From: Paraburkholderia acidipaludis NBRC 101816 | Lineage (GTDB): Bacteria; Pseudomonadota; Gammaproteobacteria; Burkholderiales; Burkholderiaceae | Direction: 5' to 3' | DNA: 64,000 nt | Assembly: GCF_000684975.1 (NCBI RefSeq) | Contig: NZ_BAXZ01000019.1 | Span: 108,791-172,790 of the forward strand | In this document: one piece after another, positions 44,445-53,012 of the stretch | Numbering within the stretch: the stretch's first letter is position 1 | Layout of the letters: each line of letters starts with the position of its first letter | Position numbers and translations under genes: made by a program | The notes under the pieces: model-generated | Seen by the model: only the letters and a program-made list of their open reading frames with translations | Databases searched by the model: none | What the model was told of the DNA's origin: nothing

Positions 44445-45188
44445 ATGTCACGTCTCAAGGTTCTTTACGGGTTTCATGCGGTGACCGCGCGTTTGCGGCA
44501 CGACGCGTCGACGGTCGAGGATGTCTATTACGATCCGACGCGGCGCGACCGCCGCATGCAGGACTTCCTGCATGCCGCAAAGGACGCCGGCGTGCGCGTG
44601 ATCGCATCCGACGAAACACGGCTTTGGGGGCTCGCGCATACGGAGCGCCATCAGGGTGTCGTCGCGCGCGTGCACGACCTGCCGCTTGCGCAGAATCTGG
44701 CCGAGCTGCTCGACGGCATTGCGGGTGCGCCGCTCCTGCTCGTGCTGGACGGCGTGACCGATCCGCACAATCTCGGCGCCTGCCTGCGGGTGGCCGATGC
44801 GGCCGGTGCGCATGCCGTCATCGCGCCGCGCGACCGCGCGGTGGGCCTGAACGCCACGGCTGCGAAAGTGGCGAGCGGCGCGGCCGACACGGTGCCCTAT
44901 ATCACCGTGACGAACCTGGCCCGCGCGCTGCGCGAACTCAAGGAGGCGGGCGTGTGGGTGGTGGGCACGGCGGGCGACGCGAGCGCGAGCCTCTATCAGA
45001 CGAAGCTCGAAGGCCCGGTCGCCCTCGTGATGGGCGCGGAAGGCGAGGGCATGCGCCGGCTCACGCGCGAGACCTGCGACGAGGTCATGCACATTCCGAT
45101 GGCGGGCACGGTGGAGAGCCTGAACGTTTCGGTGGCGAGCGGCGTGTGCCTGTTCGAGGCCGTCCGGCAGCGCGGCGTCGCGGGCTGA
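44445..45188 (+). CDS. rlmB: 23S rRNA (guanosine-2'-O-)-methyltransferase RlmB
   Basis: 247-residue SPOUT methyltransferase for Gm2251 of 23S rRNA. The N-terminal RNA-binding domain begins VLYGFHAVTARLRHD; SPOUT motifs are DGVTDPHNLGACLRVADAAG (motif 1), VMGAEGEGMRRLT (motif 2) and IPMAGTVESLNVSVA (motif 3). The ATG at 44445 gives the family's MSRLKVLYG start; the frame is open 45 codons upstream without similarity. Follows rnr as in most proteobacteria. Confidence 0.95.
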   Translation: MSRLKVLYGFHAVTARLRHDASTVEDVYYDPTRRDRRMQDFLHAAKDAGVRVIASDETRLWGLAHTERHQGVVARVHDLPLAQNLAELLDGIAGAPLLLVLDGVTDPHNLGACLRVADAAGAHAVIAPRDRAVGLNATAAKVASGAADTVPYITVTNLARALRELKEAGVWVVGTAGDASASLYQTKLEGPVALVMGAEGEGMRRLTRETCDEVMHIPMAGTVESLNVSVASGVCLFEAVRQRGVAG

Positions 45189-45192
45189 GTCT

Positions 45193-45285
45193 TGCATGGA
45201 ACCCGGAGTAAGCGCTAAAGCGCTAACTCCGGTCCACCGCTTTGCATGGGACCGGAATCGGCCGGCTGGCCCGGCCAACTCCGGT
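45193..45285. repeat. Cluster of three hairpins between rlmB and rpiA
   Basis: Hairpin 1 (45203-45232): CCGGAGTAAGCGCT and its near-perfect complement with a 2-nt loop. Hairpin 2 (45229-45255): CCGGTCC / GGACCGG. Hairpin 3 (45260-45276): GGCCGG / CCGGCC. TTGCATGG recurs near both ends and AACTCCGGT occurs twice, so the block looks like a small dispersed palindromic repeat (REP-like) rather than a terminator; there is no T-run. Confidence 0.6.
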
Positions 45286-45329
45286 AAACTAGGCGCCTTC
45301 CGCTTTTTCCCTCTCGCGCAGTGATTCCC

Positions 45330-46025
45330 ATGACTCAAGACGAACTCAAGCAACTGGTCGGCAAGGCCGCCGCCGACTACGTGAACGCGAACGTGCCCGA
45401 GGGCGCCGTGATCGGCGTCGGCACCGGCTCGACCGCAAATTGTTTCATCGACGCACTGGCCGCCGGCAAGGACCGCTACCGCGGCGCGGTGTCGAGCTCC
45501 GTGGCGACCACGGCGCGCCTGCAGTCGCATGGCTTTCGCATCTTCGACCTCAACGACATCGAAGGGCTGCCCGTGTACGTCGACGGCGCCGACGAGATCG
45601 ACGCGCAGGGCGCGATGATCAAGGGCGGCGGCGGCGCGCTCACGCGCGAGAAGATCGTGGCGTCCGTGGCCGACGTGTTCGTCTGCATCGCGGACGCAAG
45701 CAAGCGCGTCGACGTGCTCGGCCAGTTCCCGCTGCCCATCGAGGTGGTGCCGATGGCGCGCACGGCTATCGGCCGCCGCGTGAGCGCGCTGGGCGGCGTG
45801 CCCGTGCTGCGCGTGCAGCAGGACGGCGCGCCTTTTGTCACCGACAACGGCAACGAGATTCTCGACGTGAAAGGCCTCGCCATCAGCGACCCGTGCGCGT
45901 TCGAGGCGCTCGTCAACGCATGGCCCGGTGTCGTGACCGTGGGTCTTTTCGCGGCGCGCGGCGCTGACCTCTGCCTGCTGGGCGCCGCAACGGGCGTCGA
46001 GCGCATCGACTACGCGAAGCGCTGA
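45330..46025 (+). CDS. rpiA: Ribose-5-phosphate isomerase A
   Basis: 231 residues; interconverts ribose-5-phosphate and ribulose-5-phosphate in the pentose phosphate pathway. Family motifs: GVGTGSTANCFIDAL (substrate phosphate loop, 29-43), VDGADEID (84-91) and KGGGGALTREKI (98-109), which includes the catalytic Glu. The ATG at 45330 is favoured over one three codons earlier because family members start MTQDELK. Confidence 0.96.
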   Translation: MTQDELKQLVGKAAADYVNANVPEGAVIGVGTGSTANCFIDALAAGKDRYRGAVSSSVATTARLQSHGFRIFDLNDIEGLPVYVDGADEIDAQGAMIKGGGGALTREKIVASVADVFVCIADASKRVDVLGQFPLPIEVVPMARTAIGRRVSALGGVPVLRVQQDGAPFVTDNGNEILDVKGLAISDPCAFEALVNAWPGVVTVGLFAARGADLCLLGAATGVERIDYAKR

Positions 46026-46034
46026 GGCAAAGGC

Positions 46035-46059
46035 GGCGGGCCGCGCCGTGCGGCCCGCC
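46035..46059. terminator. Strong hairpin between convergent rpiA and Crp-like gene
   Basis: GGCGGGCCGC-GCCGT-GCGGCCCGCC: perfect 10-bp stem, 5-nt loop, placed between the convergent stops. The U-tract is absent, so termination may be weak or Rho-aided; it could also protect 3' ends. Confidence 0.45.
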
Positions 46060-46107
46060 ACAAAGTCCGCGCGGAGCCTGTCCCGCGCGGCGTCCCTCCA
46101 CTTACGC

Positions 46108-46842
46108 TCACTCCACCGTTTCCGCCTGGCGCAGACGCGGCAGCAGGCGGTCGAACTCGCGCCGCACGAGCCCATAGCATTCGCAGGCGCGGGCTTCCAG
46201 ACCCTCGCGATCCAGCACGCGAATGCGGCCGCGGCTGTGATGGATCAGGCCTTCGTCGTGCAGCTTGCCGGCCGCCTCCGTGATGCCTTCGCGGCGCACG
46301 CCGAGCATGTCGGCGATCAACTGCTGCGTGACCGTCAGGTCGTTCGAGGCCACGCGGTCCACTTCGATCAGCAGCCAGCGGCACAGCTGCCTGCTGAGCG
46401 AATGATGGCGGTTGCACGCGGCCGTCTGGGCCACCTGCGTGAGCAGGGCGTGCATGTAGAGCAGCATCAGACGGCGCAGGAAGTCCGAGCGGGCAAACTG
46501 CTGCTTGAGACTCTGCGCGCTCATGCGATACGCGAAGCCCGCACATTGCACCTGCACGCGGTTCGGCATCGTTTCGCCGCCGGTGAGAACAGGCACGCCG
46601 GTCATGCCTTCGCGGCCAACCGCGGCGATTTCGACCGAGCTGCCGTCTTCCATGGTCGAGAGCATGGAGATGATGGCCGTGGTCGGAAAGTACACGTGAT
46701 GAATGCGCTGGCCGGAATCGCACAGCAATTGTTCGGTACGCAGATGAACGAGTTCGAGATGGGGGGCGAGCGCCTGCCACTCATGCGACGGCAGGGCGCC
46801 AAGCAGGTGGTTGCCGTGCAGATCGGATTGAAGGGTCAACAT
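46108..46842 (-). CDS. Crp/Fnr-family transcription regulator
   Basis: 244 residues. N-terminal cyclic-nucleotide-binding-type beta-roll (EQLLCDSGQRIHHVYFPTTAIISML..GSSVEIAAVGREGMTGVPVL), long dimerisation helix with ARSDFLRRLMLLYMHALL, and a C-terminal winged helix LTVTQQLIADMLGVRREGITEAAGKL. The N-terminal Cys cluster of Fnr is missing, and the ligand pocket lacks the standard cAMP RxS pattern, so the signal is unknown. Start supported by GAGGACC. Divergent from the manC gene across 709 bp containing a strong dyad. Confidence 0.88.
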   Translation of the reverse strand: MLTLQSDLHGNHLLGALPSHEWQALAPHLELVHLRTEQLLCDSGQRIHHVYFPTTAIISMLSTMEDGSSVEIAAVGREGMTGVPVLTGGETMPNRVQVQCAGFAYRMSAQSLKQQFARSDFLRRLMLLYMHALLTQVAQTAACNRHHSLSRQLCRWLLIEVDRVASNDLTVTQQLIADMLGVRREGITEAAGKLHDEGLIHHSRGRIRVLDREGLEARACECYGLVRREFDRLLPRLRQAETVE

Positions 46843-47551
46843 GATTGGTCCTCATGCGAGGCTGCTTGCGAGCAAGCGCTGCCTCGTTGTTATTCGTTCC
46901 GGCCCGCGAATCCGTAGTTGTGTGCCGTTTCCCGTTCGGCTATCCGTTCGTCGTGCCAGCCCCATAGCCCCGTCTGCGTAGCCGGTCTGATCCCGGCGCT
47001 TATCGCTAGTGTGGCGACGTGTCATTAGCAGGGTGTGTGCCAGAAAGGCGCGCACCGCGGTCACACGCGTCTTTACGGGCGTTGCGCCCGATGCCGCGCC
47101 GGGGAAGTCGGCCTTTTTGTTTCACTTCTGCACGATGAATTTCGCCACCTGGCTTCTTGCCGGATGAATTTTTGTTTATCTAAACCGTTGATTTGATGTG
47201 AATATTCGCGGTTATGCGAGAGGTTTCCAAAAATGACTCCAGACTGAAACACACCCCGCGCGCGTCGAGCGTCACGACCCGGCTATCTAAAAGGACACCG
47301 CCGAAAACGATACAGAGCTGACACATTGGGGCGGCGCACGCGAAAGCGTTCGGTCCTGAAACATCGTTGCGTAACGTCGTGTCACGTTACGCGGACGAAC
47401 GGCGCCTTCTTGAGACGGCGGGCGATCAGTGTGTGTATGCGCACAGAGCGGTGCCGCGAGGTTTGTTCCAATGATGGCCAGGACGGCAGGCGGCGATGCT
47501 GCGCAGTGTGCGGCAAAGCGCGGCCTGCCAGGATCATTCAGGGGGCAGCGC
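46843..47551. other. Large divergent regulatory region of Crp-like gene and manC
   Basis: 709 bp without a convincing gene. It holds AT-richer DNA around 47150-47220 that may carry promoters, and the dyad at 47369-47392. The manC frame is open back to 47429, but the only good ribosome-binding site precedes 47552. Confidence 0.5.
47369..47392. promoter_or_regulatory. GCGTAACG-N8-CGTTACGC dyad upstream of manC
   Basis: Perfect 8-bp inverted repeat with 8-bp spacer, 160 bp before the manC start. The segment GTCACGTTACGC (47381-47392) matches GTCACGTAACGC in front of the tad locus (2624-2635) at 11 of 12 positions. Confidence 0.6.
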
Positions 47552-49120
47552 ATGAACCAGGTGGTGCCATACGCCAGCCTGACGGCAAGGGCGAACGAAA
47601 TTGAACCGGCGCTCGTCGTCCAGCCTGTCGTGCTGGCGGGCGGATCGGGCACGCGCCTGTGGCCGCTCTCGCGCGAGCATTGCCCCAAGCAGTTGATCGA
47701 GCTGCTCGACGGCGAATCGCTGCTCGAGGCCACCGTGCGGCGCTTCGACGGCGTATTCGCGCCCGCGGACGGCGCCGGCCCGGCAGCGGCCTGCAAAGCC
47801 GCGCCGCTCGTCGTGAGCAGCGAGGAATTGCAGTTCCTCACGGTCGACCGTCTGGCCCGCAGCGGCATGGCCGCGCGCGTGGTGCTCGAGCCGGTGGCGC
47901 GCAATACGGCGCCTGCGCTGACCGTGGCGGCGCTTGCGGCGCAAGCCGCCCAGCCGCCGACCCTCCCGGCCGACGGCGATCCTGTGCTGGTCGCCATGCC
48001 CGCCGACCACCTGATTGCCGACCGAATCGCGTTCGCCCGCGCGCTCGAGCGTGCCGTCGAGCATGCGGCGTGCGGCGCGATCGTGACGCTCGGCGTGCCG
48101 CCGCAGCGCGCGGAGACCGGTTACGGCTATATCGGCGCGGGCCGGGTGCTCGATGCGCACGGCGCGCGCGTCATCGAACGTTTCGTCGAAAAGCCGGATG
48201 CCGAACTCGCGGCGCGTTATATCGCTTCCGGCGACTTCTGGTGGAACAGCGGCATCTTCGTCGTCCGGGCCTCCGTGTGGCTTGCCGCCATTGCGCAGGC
48301 CCGTCCGGCGATCGCCATGCGCTGCGCCGAAGCCTTCGAGCGCGCGAAGCGCGACGCGGATGGCAGCGTGCACCTCGACGCCGCCGCACTGGCCGAGTGC
48401 CCGTCCGATTCGATCGACTACGCGGTCATGGAATCGATCGGCTCCGGGGCGGGTCTTGCGGGCGTGGTCGTGCCGCTGGTCGCGGGCTGGTCCGACGTCG
48501 GCGCCTGGGACGCCGTCTGGCAGGTCTCGCACAAGGACGCGAGCGGCAATGTCGCGCGCGGGCGCGTGCTGTTCGAAGACGTGAGCGATACGTTCGCGCA
48601 CTCGGACGGGCGTCTCGTGGCCTGTGTCGGCGTGCGCGGCGTGGTGGTGGTGGAGACCGCGGATGCGGTGCTGGTCGCCGCGAAGGACCGTGTCCAGGAC
48701 GTGAAAGCAATTGTCGGGAAACTGAAAGAACAGAGCGGCGACGAAGCGCGGCACCATCGGCGCGTGGAGCGCCCGTGGGGCTGCTACGACTCGCTCGATC
48801 GGGGCGAGCGCTTTCAGGTCAAGCGGATCGTCGTGAAGCCAGGCGGCCGGCTTTCGCTGCAGATGCATCACCATCGCGCGGAGCATTGGGTCGTTGTGCG
48901 CGGAACGGCCCGCGTCACCCGCGGCGACGACGTATTTTTGCTATCCGAGAACGAATCCACTTATATTCCATTGGGCGTGAAGCACCGTCTGGAGAACCCG
49001 GGAATCACGCCGCTCGAAATCATCGAGGTGCAATCGGGCGGTTATCTGGGCGAAGACGACATCGTGCGTTTCGACGATCAATACGGTCGCGCACCGCTGC
49101 CCGACAGGGGGAAGGCATGA
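47552..49120 (+). CDS. manC: Mannose-1-phosphate guanylyltransferase / mannose-6-phosphate isomerase
   Basis: 522 residues from the ATG with CAGGGGGCAGCGC. Makes GDP-mannose from mannose-1-phosphate and GTP for exopolysaccharide or LPS; the C-terminal cupin is the type II phosphomannose isomerase domain. Motifs: VVLAGGSGTRLWPLSREHCPKQL (26-48, in two halves), RFVEKPD, GDFWWNSGIF and in the cupin KRIVVKPGGRLSLQMHHHRAEHW (two halves). Similar to BceA of cepacian clusters and AlgA/XanB. No other polysaccharide gene follows, so it is an isolated GDP-mannose source. Confidence 0.93.
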   Translation: MNQVVPYASLTARANEIEPALVVQPVVLAGGSGTRLWPLSREHCPKQLIELLDGESLLEATVRRFDGVFAPADGAGPAAACKAAPLVVSSEELQFLTVDRLARSGMAARVVLEPVARNTAPALTVAALAAQAAQPPTLPADGDPVLVAMPADHLIADRIAFARALERAVEHAACGAIVTLGVPPQRAETGYGYIGAGRVLDAHGARVIERFVEKPDAELAARYIASGDFWWNSGIFVVRASVWLAAIAQARPAIAMRCAEAFERAKRDADGSVHLDAAALAECPSDSIDYAVMESIGSGAGLAGVVVPLVAGWSDVGAWDAVWQVSHKDASGNVARGRVLFEDVSDTFAHSDGRLVACVGVRGVVVVETADAVLVAAKDRVQDVKAIVGKLKEQSGDEARHHRRVERPWGCYDSLDRGERFQVKRIVVKPGGRLSLQMHHHRAEHWVVVRGTARVTRGDDVFLLSENESTYIPLGVKHRLENPGITPLEIIEVQSGGYLGEDDIVRFDDQYGRAPLPDRGKA

Positions 49121-49448
49121 TGCCGCACCGCGCAGGAGAGGCGCGGTGGCGCCGCAGCACTGCATATGCACAGCCGGCGGGAGCCGGCCAGGGATAAATA
49201 GGCATTCCATACAGTTGACCGGCCCGCAGGACAACCAGGAAAAGTGGCCGGCCCAGGTACCAGGTTGAGGCTCGACAGGATGACGTCGTGCGGACTGCAC
49301 ATCGGTTTCACCGCGACACGTCAGGAGATATCCTGGCTGGCGGGATATGCGATTCGCATGCAACGTACAACACAGCGTTCGACGACGCACGAGGGGCCCG
49401 CAGTGTCTGGCAATGAGGGGCGATAACGCCGATTCGGGGGGGAGTGTC
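49121..49448. other. Gap between manC and FadR-type regulator
   Basis: 328 bp. The frame of the next gene is open through part of it, but only the ATG at 49449 has a good ribosome-binding site (GGGGGGGAGTGTC). I see no hairpin with a T-run and no clear promoter. Confidence 0.4.
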
Positions 49449-50177
49449 ATGGAACTCGGGAACAAGGAACGCTCGCTGGTGAGCAAGGTCATGGATGGCC
49501 TGATCGCCGGCATTGTGGAAGAGCGCTACGGCGCGGTGCTGCCGCCGCAGGATGTGCTGTCGAAGGAATTCGACGTGAGCCGCACGGTGATGCGCGAAGC
49601 GCTTTCCATGCTGCTTGCGCGGCATATGCTAGACGTGCGGCCGAAAATCGGCACACGCATACGGCCCATGCGCGACTGGCGCATGATCGACGAAGACGTT
49701 GTGAGCTGGCGTTTTCGCGCGAAGCCGGACAAGACGTTCCTGCGAGACGTTATCGAATTTCGCGCGCTGATCGAGCCCGCCGCGTGCGGTCTCGCGGCGA
49801 CGCGCGCCACGGCGGCGGACATCGCCGGCATTCGCGACGCGTACGAGGCACTGCGCGAGACGAGTCCGGGCGACAACGGCTGCCAGGCGGCCGACGCGCT
49901 TTTGCACACGCGCATACTCGCGGCAAGCGGCAATCAGTTCTACCAGCAGATGGCGGCCATCATCCGCGGCGCGCTTTCGCTCGTGAATCCGATTCTCAAC
50001 GGGCGCGCGGACGGCTGGGCGAATATCGTGCGTGCGCACGGCAGCATCGTCGAGGCGATCGAGCGGCGTCAGCCGCAAGAGGCCCAGGCTGCTGCGGCGG
50101 CGATGATCGAATCGACCGCCGGGGAGCTGCAGCGCGCGCTGGCGCCGGAGGCGTCCGAGGCGCTTGCGCAGCGTTAG
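49449..50177 (+). CDS. GntR/FadR-family transcription regulator (FCD domain)
   Basis: 242 residues: winged helix (LSKEFDVSRTVMREALSMLLARHMLDVRPKIGTRI in two blocks, about 38-72) followed by an FCD effector domain with the metal-ligand pattern EFRALIEPAACGLAA, ADALLHTRILAASGN and RAHGSIVEAIERR. Such regulators sense organic acids or sugar acids and usually control the next catabolic gene, here the oxidoreductase 139 bp downstream. Confidence 0.9.
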   Translation: MELGNKERSLVSKVMDGLIAGIVEERYGAVLPPQDVLSKEFDVSRTVMREALSMLLARHMLDVRPKIGTRIRPMRDWRMIDEDVVSWRFRAKPDKTFLRDVIEFRALIEPAACGLAATRATAADIAGIRDAYEALRETSPGDNGCQAADALLHTRILAASGNQFYQQMAAIIRGALSLVNPILNGRADGWANIVRAHGSIVEAIERRQPQEAQAAAAAMIESTAGELQRALAPEASEALAQR

Positions 50178-50316
50178 CCGGGCTCGCGAGGTTTTCGTTC
50201 GCGCGTCATGTGCGGGACGCGGCCGCGCCGTTGCGGTGCGCCGCGCGTTTCGGGTATCGTGCGTGTCTTTGGTCTGCCGCGTCGTCGGCGCGGCGCATAG
50301 CCGGAGCACGCAGCAC

Positions 50317-51294
50317 ATGAGCGGAACAGATACGATTCGTTGGGGCATCGTCGGCGCGGGCCGCATCGCGCGGCGCTTCGCGCAGGGCGTGGCGCATGTG
50401 GAGGGCGCGCGCGTCGGCGCAGTCTGGTCGAGGCGCGCGGAGCCGTCGGCAGCGCTGGCGCAGGAGCATGGCGCGGGCGCATGCGCGAGCTTCGAGGCAC
50501 TCCTTGGCAGCGGCGTCGACGCCGTTTATATCGCCACGCTGCAAGACAGTCACGCCGACTACGTCATTGCCGCGCTGGAGGCCGGCTTGCCGGTGCTCTG
50601 CGAGAAACCCGCCACCGTGAACGCCGCCCAGCTCGAGCGCGTGCTCGAGGCCGCGCGCGGCGCGCAGCGTCTCTTCATGGAGGCGATGAAGCCGCCGTTC
50701 TATCCGCTCTACCGCGCGTTGCGCGCTCACCTCGCCGCCGATCCCATCGGCCCGGTGGGGCTCGTGCGCGCAGGATGCTCGGTGGCGAACGTGAGCCCCG
50801 ATCATTCTTCGTTCTCCTATGAACATGCGGGCGGAGCGTTGCTCGACATCGGCGTGTACGAGATGTTTCTGGCGGTGGACTGGCTTGGCGCGCCGCTCGA
50901 CGTACAGACTTTCGGCCGGCTCGGCCCGACCGGCGTGGACACTTTCGCGAGCCTCAACTGCCAGCATGAGCACGGCATCGCGCAACTTTTCTGCGGTCTC
51001 GACCTGCATGGGAAAGGCGATGCGCTGCTCGCGGGACCGCTCGGCCATGTGACGATCCACGAGAACTGGTGGAACCCGGCGCGTGCGACGATCCGCTATG
51101 TCGACGGCCGCGCGGTGGACCTCGACGAGCCCTTCGAAGGCGGCGGCCTCAACTACGAGACCGCGCACTTCTGCGAGCTGCTGCGTACGGGCGCGCTGGA
51201 GAGCCCGGTGATGACGCACGCGCACTCGCGCCACATGATCGCGATGGCCGATGCGGCGCGCGCCGCGCTCGGCCTGCGCTTTGCCTGCGAGTGA
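50317..51294 (+). CDS. Gfo/Idh/MocA-family oxidoreductase
   Basis: 325 residues; NAD(P)-dependent sugar or polyol dehydrogenase. Rossmann motif GIVGAGRIARRF (about 9-20), EKPATVN (about 97-103) and MEAMKPPFYPLYRAL, then an alpha/beta substrate domain with GGALLDIGVYEM. The ATG at 50317 is preferred; an open frame extends 51 codons upstream into the regulator end without similarity. Probably controlled by the adjacent FadR-type regulator. Confidence 0.88.
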   Translation: MSGTDTIRWGIVGAGRIARRFAQGVAHVEGARVGAVWSRRAEPSAALAQEHGAGACASFEALLGSGVDAVYIATLQDSHADYVIAALEAGLPVLCEKPATVNAAQLERVLEAARGAQRLFMEAMKPPFYPLYRALRAHLAADPIGPVGLVRAGCSVANVSPDHSSFSYEHAGGALLDIGVYEMFLAVDWLGAPLDVQTFGRLGPTGVDTFASLNCQHEHGIAQLFCGLDLHGKGDALLAGPLGHVTIHENWWNPARATIRYVDGRAVDLDEPFEGGGLNYETAHFCELLRTGALESPVMTHAHSRHMIAMADAARAALGLRFACE

Positions 51295-51335
51295 GCGAGG
51301 CCGCCTTGGTGGTGCCCAGTGACGCTCAGTGCTGC

Positions 51336-51995
51336 TTAATGGCGCGAGGGTAGCGCGAGACGCTTTTCAAACCAGTGCTGGACCCACTCCAGCACCTGGC
51401 AAAGCACCCAGTAAACCGCGGCGGCGGCGAGATAGAGCGGCAGCGGCTGGAAGGTCGAGGCGATGATTTCCTGCGCGCTGCGCAGTAGCTCCGTCACGGT
51501 AATGACCGAGACGAGCGAGGTGTCCTTGATCAGGCTGATCAGGCTGTTCGAGAGGCTCGGCACGGCGATGCGCAGCGCCTGCGGCGCGATCACGTAACGC
51601 AGCGTCTGACGCCGCGAGAGTCCGAGGCTGTAGGCCGCGAGCCACTGGCCGCGATCGATGCCGAGTATCGCGCCGCGCATGCTTTCGGACAGGTAGGCGG
51701 CAACGTTGGCGGACAGCGCGATCACGCCGGCCGGCGTCGGGTCGAGCGAAATGCCGACGCTCGGGAGTCCGTAGTAGATGACGAAGATCTGCACGAGCAG
51801 CGGCGTGCCGCGCATGAGGCTGATATACACGCGCGCGATTTTCGGCAGGACGCGATTCGTGCTGATGCCCATCAGCGCGAGCACGGCGCCGCCGACAAGG
51901 CCGAAAATCATCGAGAGCACGGCGAACTTGACCGTCAGCACCGCGCCCTGCGCGAGCACCGGCAGCGACTGGATGAGGAGCGTAGTGATGGGCAT
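51336..51995 (-). CDS. Polar amino-acid ABC transporter permease
   Basis: 219 residues, HisM/GlnP family with five to six helices. The EAA loop (SLGLSRRQTLRYVIAPQALRIAVPSL, two halves at about 127-152) contacts the ATPase. Encoded downstream of the binding protein, separated by a terminator-like hairpin. No ATP-binding subunit gene is next to it, so the ATPase must be encoded elsewhere. Substrate likely cystine or another polar amino acid, by the binding-protein type. Confidence 0.9.
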   Translation of the reverse strand: MPITTLLIQSLPVLAQGAVLTVKFAVLSMIFGLVGGAVLALMGISTNRVLPKIARVYISLMRGTPLLVQIFVIYYGLPSVGISLDPTPAGVIALSANVAAYLSESMRGAILGIDRGQWLAAYSLGLSRRQTLRYVIAPQALRIAVPSLSNSLISLIKDTSLVSVITVTELLRSAQEIIASTFQPLPLYLAAAAVYWVLCQVLEWVQHWFEKRLALPSRH

Positions 51996-52057
51996 GGGCG
52001 AAGCGCGGGGTTGGGTTCAGAGGGGTTCACGAAGCCCGCGAGCCGCGCGGGCCGTGC

Positions 52058-52114
52058 AAAAAGCCAAGGGGCGGCATCGCATCGCGCGACGCCGCCCCGG
52101 CATATCAGGCTTTT
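52058..52114 (-). terminator. Internal terminator-like hairpin between binding protein and permease genes
   Basis: Inner stem GGGGCGGC / GCCGCCCC inside an outer AAAAGCC / GGCTTTT pairing, with a T-run on the minus strand. It lies between the stop of the binding-protein gene (52133) and the permease start (51995). Likely partial termination giving more binding protein than permease. Confidence 0.65.
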
Positions 52115-52132
52115 ATGGGGCCCACGGCAAGC

Positions 52133-52930
52133 TTACTGCGAGATGGGCTTGCTCACGTCGATGCCGAACCACTTCTCCGAGATCTTCGTGAACGTGCCGT
52201 CGGCTTCGAGTTGCGTCATGGCGTCGTCGATCGCCTTCGCGAACTTCGGATTACCCTTCTTGAACGGGATCGCCGACGGGTTGCCGTTGCCGACGATCGC
52301 ACCCGTGCGCAGCGGCAGCTGCGAGTTCTTCATCAGGTACGCGAGCATGAGGCGGTCGTTGAGCGCCGCGTCGAGGCGGCCGGCGGCGAGGTCGCGCAGA
52401 TACTCGGGCGCGCCCGGGTAGGTCACCACGTCGATGCCGGGCACGGCCTTCGCCATGTCCATGTAGTTGGTGCCGAGGCCGACGCCGAGCTTCTTGCCCT
52501 TGAGGTCGTCGAGCGACTTGAACTCGCGCGTGTCGTCCTTGCGCTGGATGAGCTGCGCGGCCGAGTAGGTGTACGCCGGCGAGAAGTCGAGCACGGCCTT
52601 GCGCTGGTCGGTCACGCCCACCTGGTTGACGATCACGTCGAACTTGCCGGCCTGCAGGCCGGCAATGATGCCGCTCCATTCGGTGGTGACGAACTCGGGC
52701 TTCAGGCCGAGCTTCGCGGCGACGGCCTTCGCGATGTCCACGTCGTAGCCGACGAGCTGGCCGTCGGGCGCCTTCGAATCGAACGGCGGGAAGGTGCCTT
52801 CAAGGCCGATGCGCAGCGTGCCGCGTGCCTTCACCTGGTCGAGCAGGTCGTCGGCGTGGGCGCTGGCCGAAACGAACGCGGCTCCGATCAGCGTGGCCGC
52901 AAGGAGTTTTTTCAGCAGGGCGAGTTTCAT
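52133..52930 (-). CDS. Polar amino-acid ABC transporter, periplasmic binding protein
   Basis: 265 residues, SBP family 3. Signal peptide MKLALLKKLLAATLIGAAF ends near ASAHA (26). The mature part shows LRIGLEGTFPPFDSKAPDGQLVGYDVDIAKAVA (two blocks), VNQVGVTDQRKAVLDFSPAY and KKLGVGLGTNYMD. It most resembles cystine-binding proteins (FliY/TcyA type), which is inference. First gene of the unit; a tandem nonamer repeat lies in its leader. Confidence 0.92.
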   Translation of the reverse strand: MKLALLKKLLAATLIGAAFVSASAHADDLLDQVKARGTLRIGLEGTFPPFDSKAPDGQLVGYDVDIAKAVAAKLGLKPEFVTTEWSGIIAGLQAGKFDVIVNQVGVTDQRKAVLDFSPAYTYSAAQLIQRKDDTREFKSLDDLKGKKLGVGLGTNYMDMAKAVPGIDVVTYPGAPEYLRDLAAGRLDAALNDRLMLAYLMKNSQLPLRTGAIVGNGNPSAIPFKKGNPKFAKAIDDAMTQLEADGTFTKISEKWFGIDVSKPISQ

Positions 52931-52945
52931 CGTTTTTCCTCTTGT

Positions 52946-52981
52946 AATGCTGCGAATGCTGCGAATGCTGCGAATGCTGCG
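52946..52981. repeat. Four perfect copies of a 9-bp repeat in an ABC leader
   Basis: AATGCTGCG repeated four times without interruption, 16-51 bp upstream of the binding-protein start. Such short tandem repeats can change copy number by slippage; here that would alter promoter or leader spacing. Confidence 0.85.
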
Positions 52982-53012
52982 GGTGACCCGTGACTAGTGT
53001 GAAACTATAGCT

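Noticed and set aside
45203..45232. rlmB rho-independent terminator
   Set aside because: Strong hairpin but no T-tract, and it is part of a larger repeat block.
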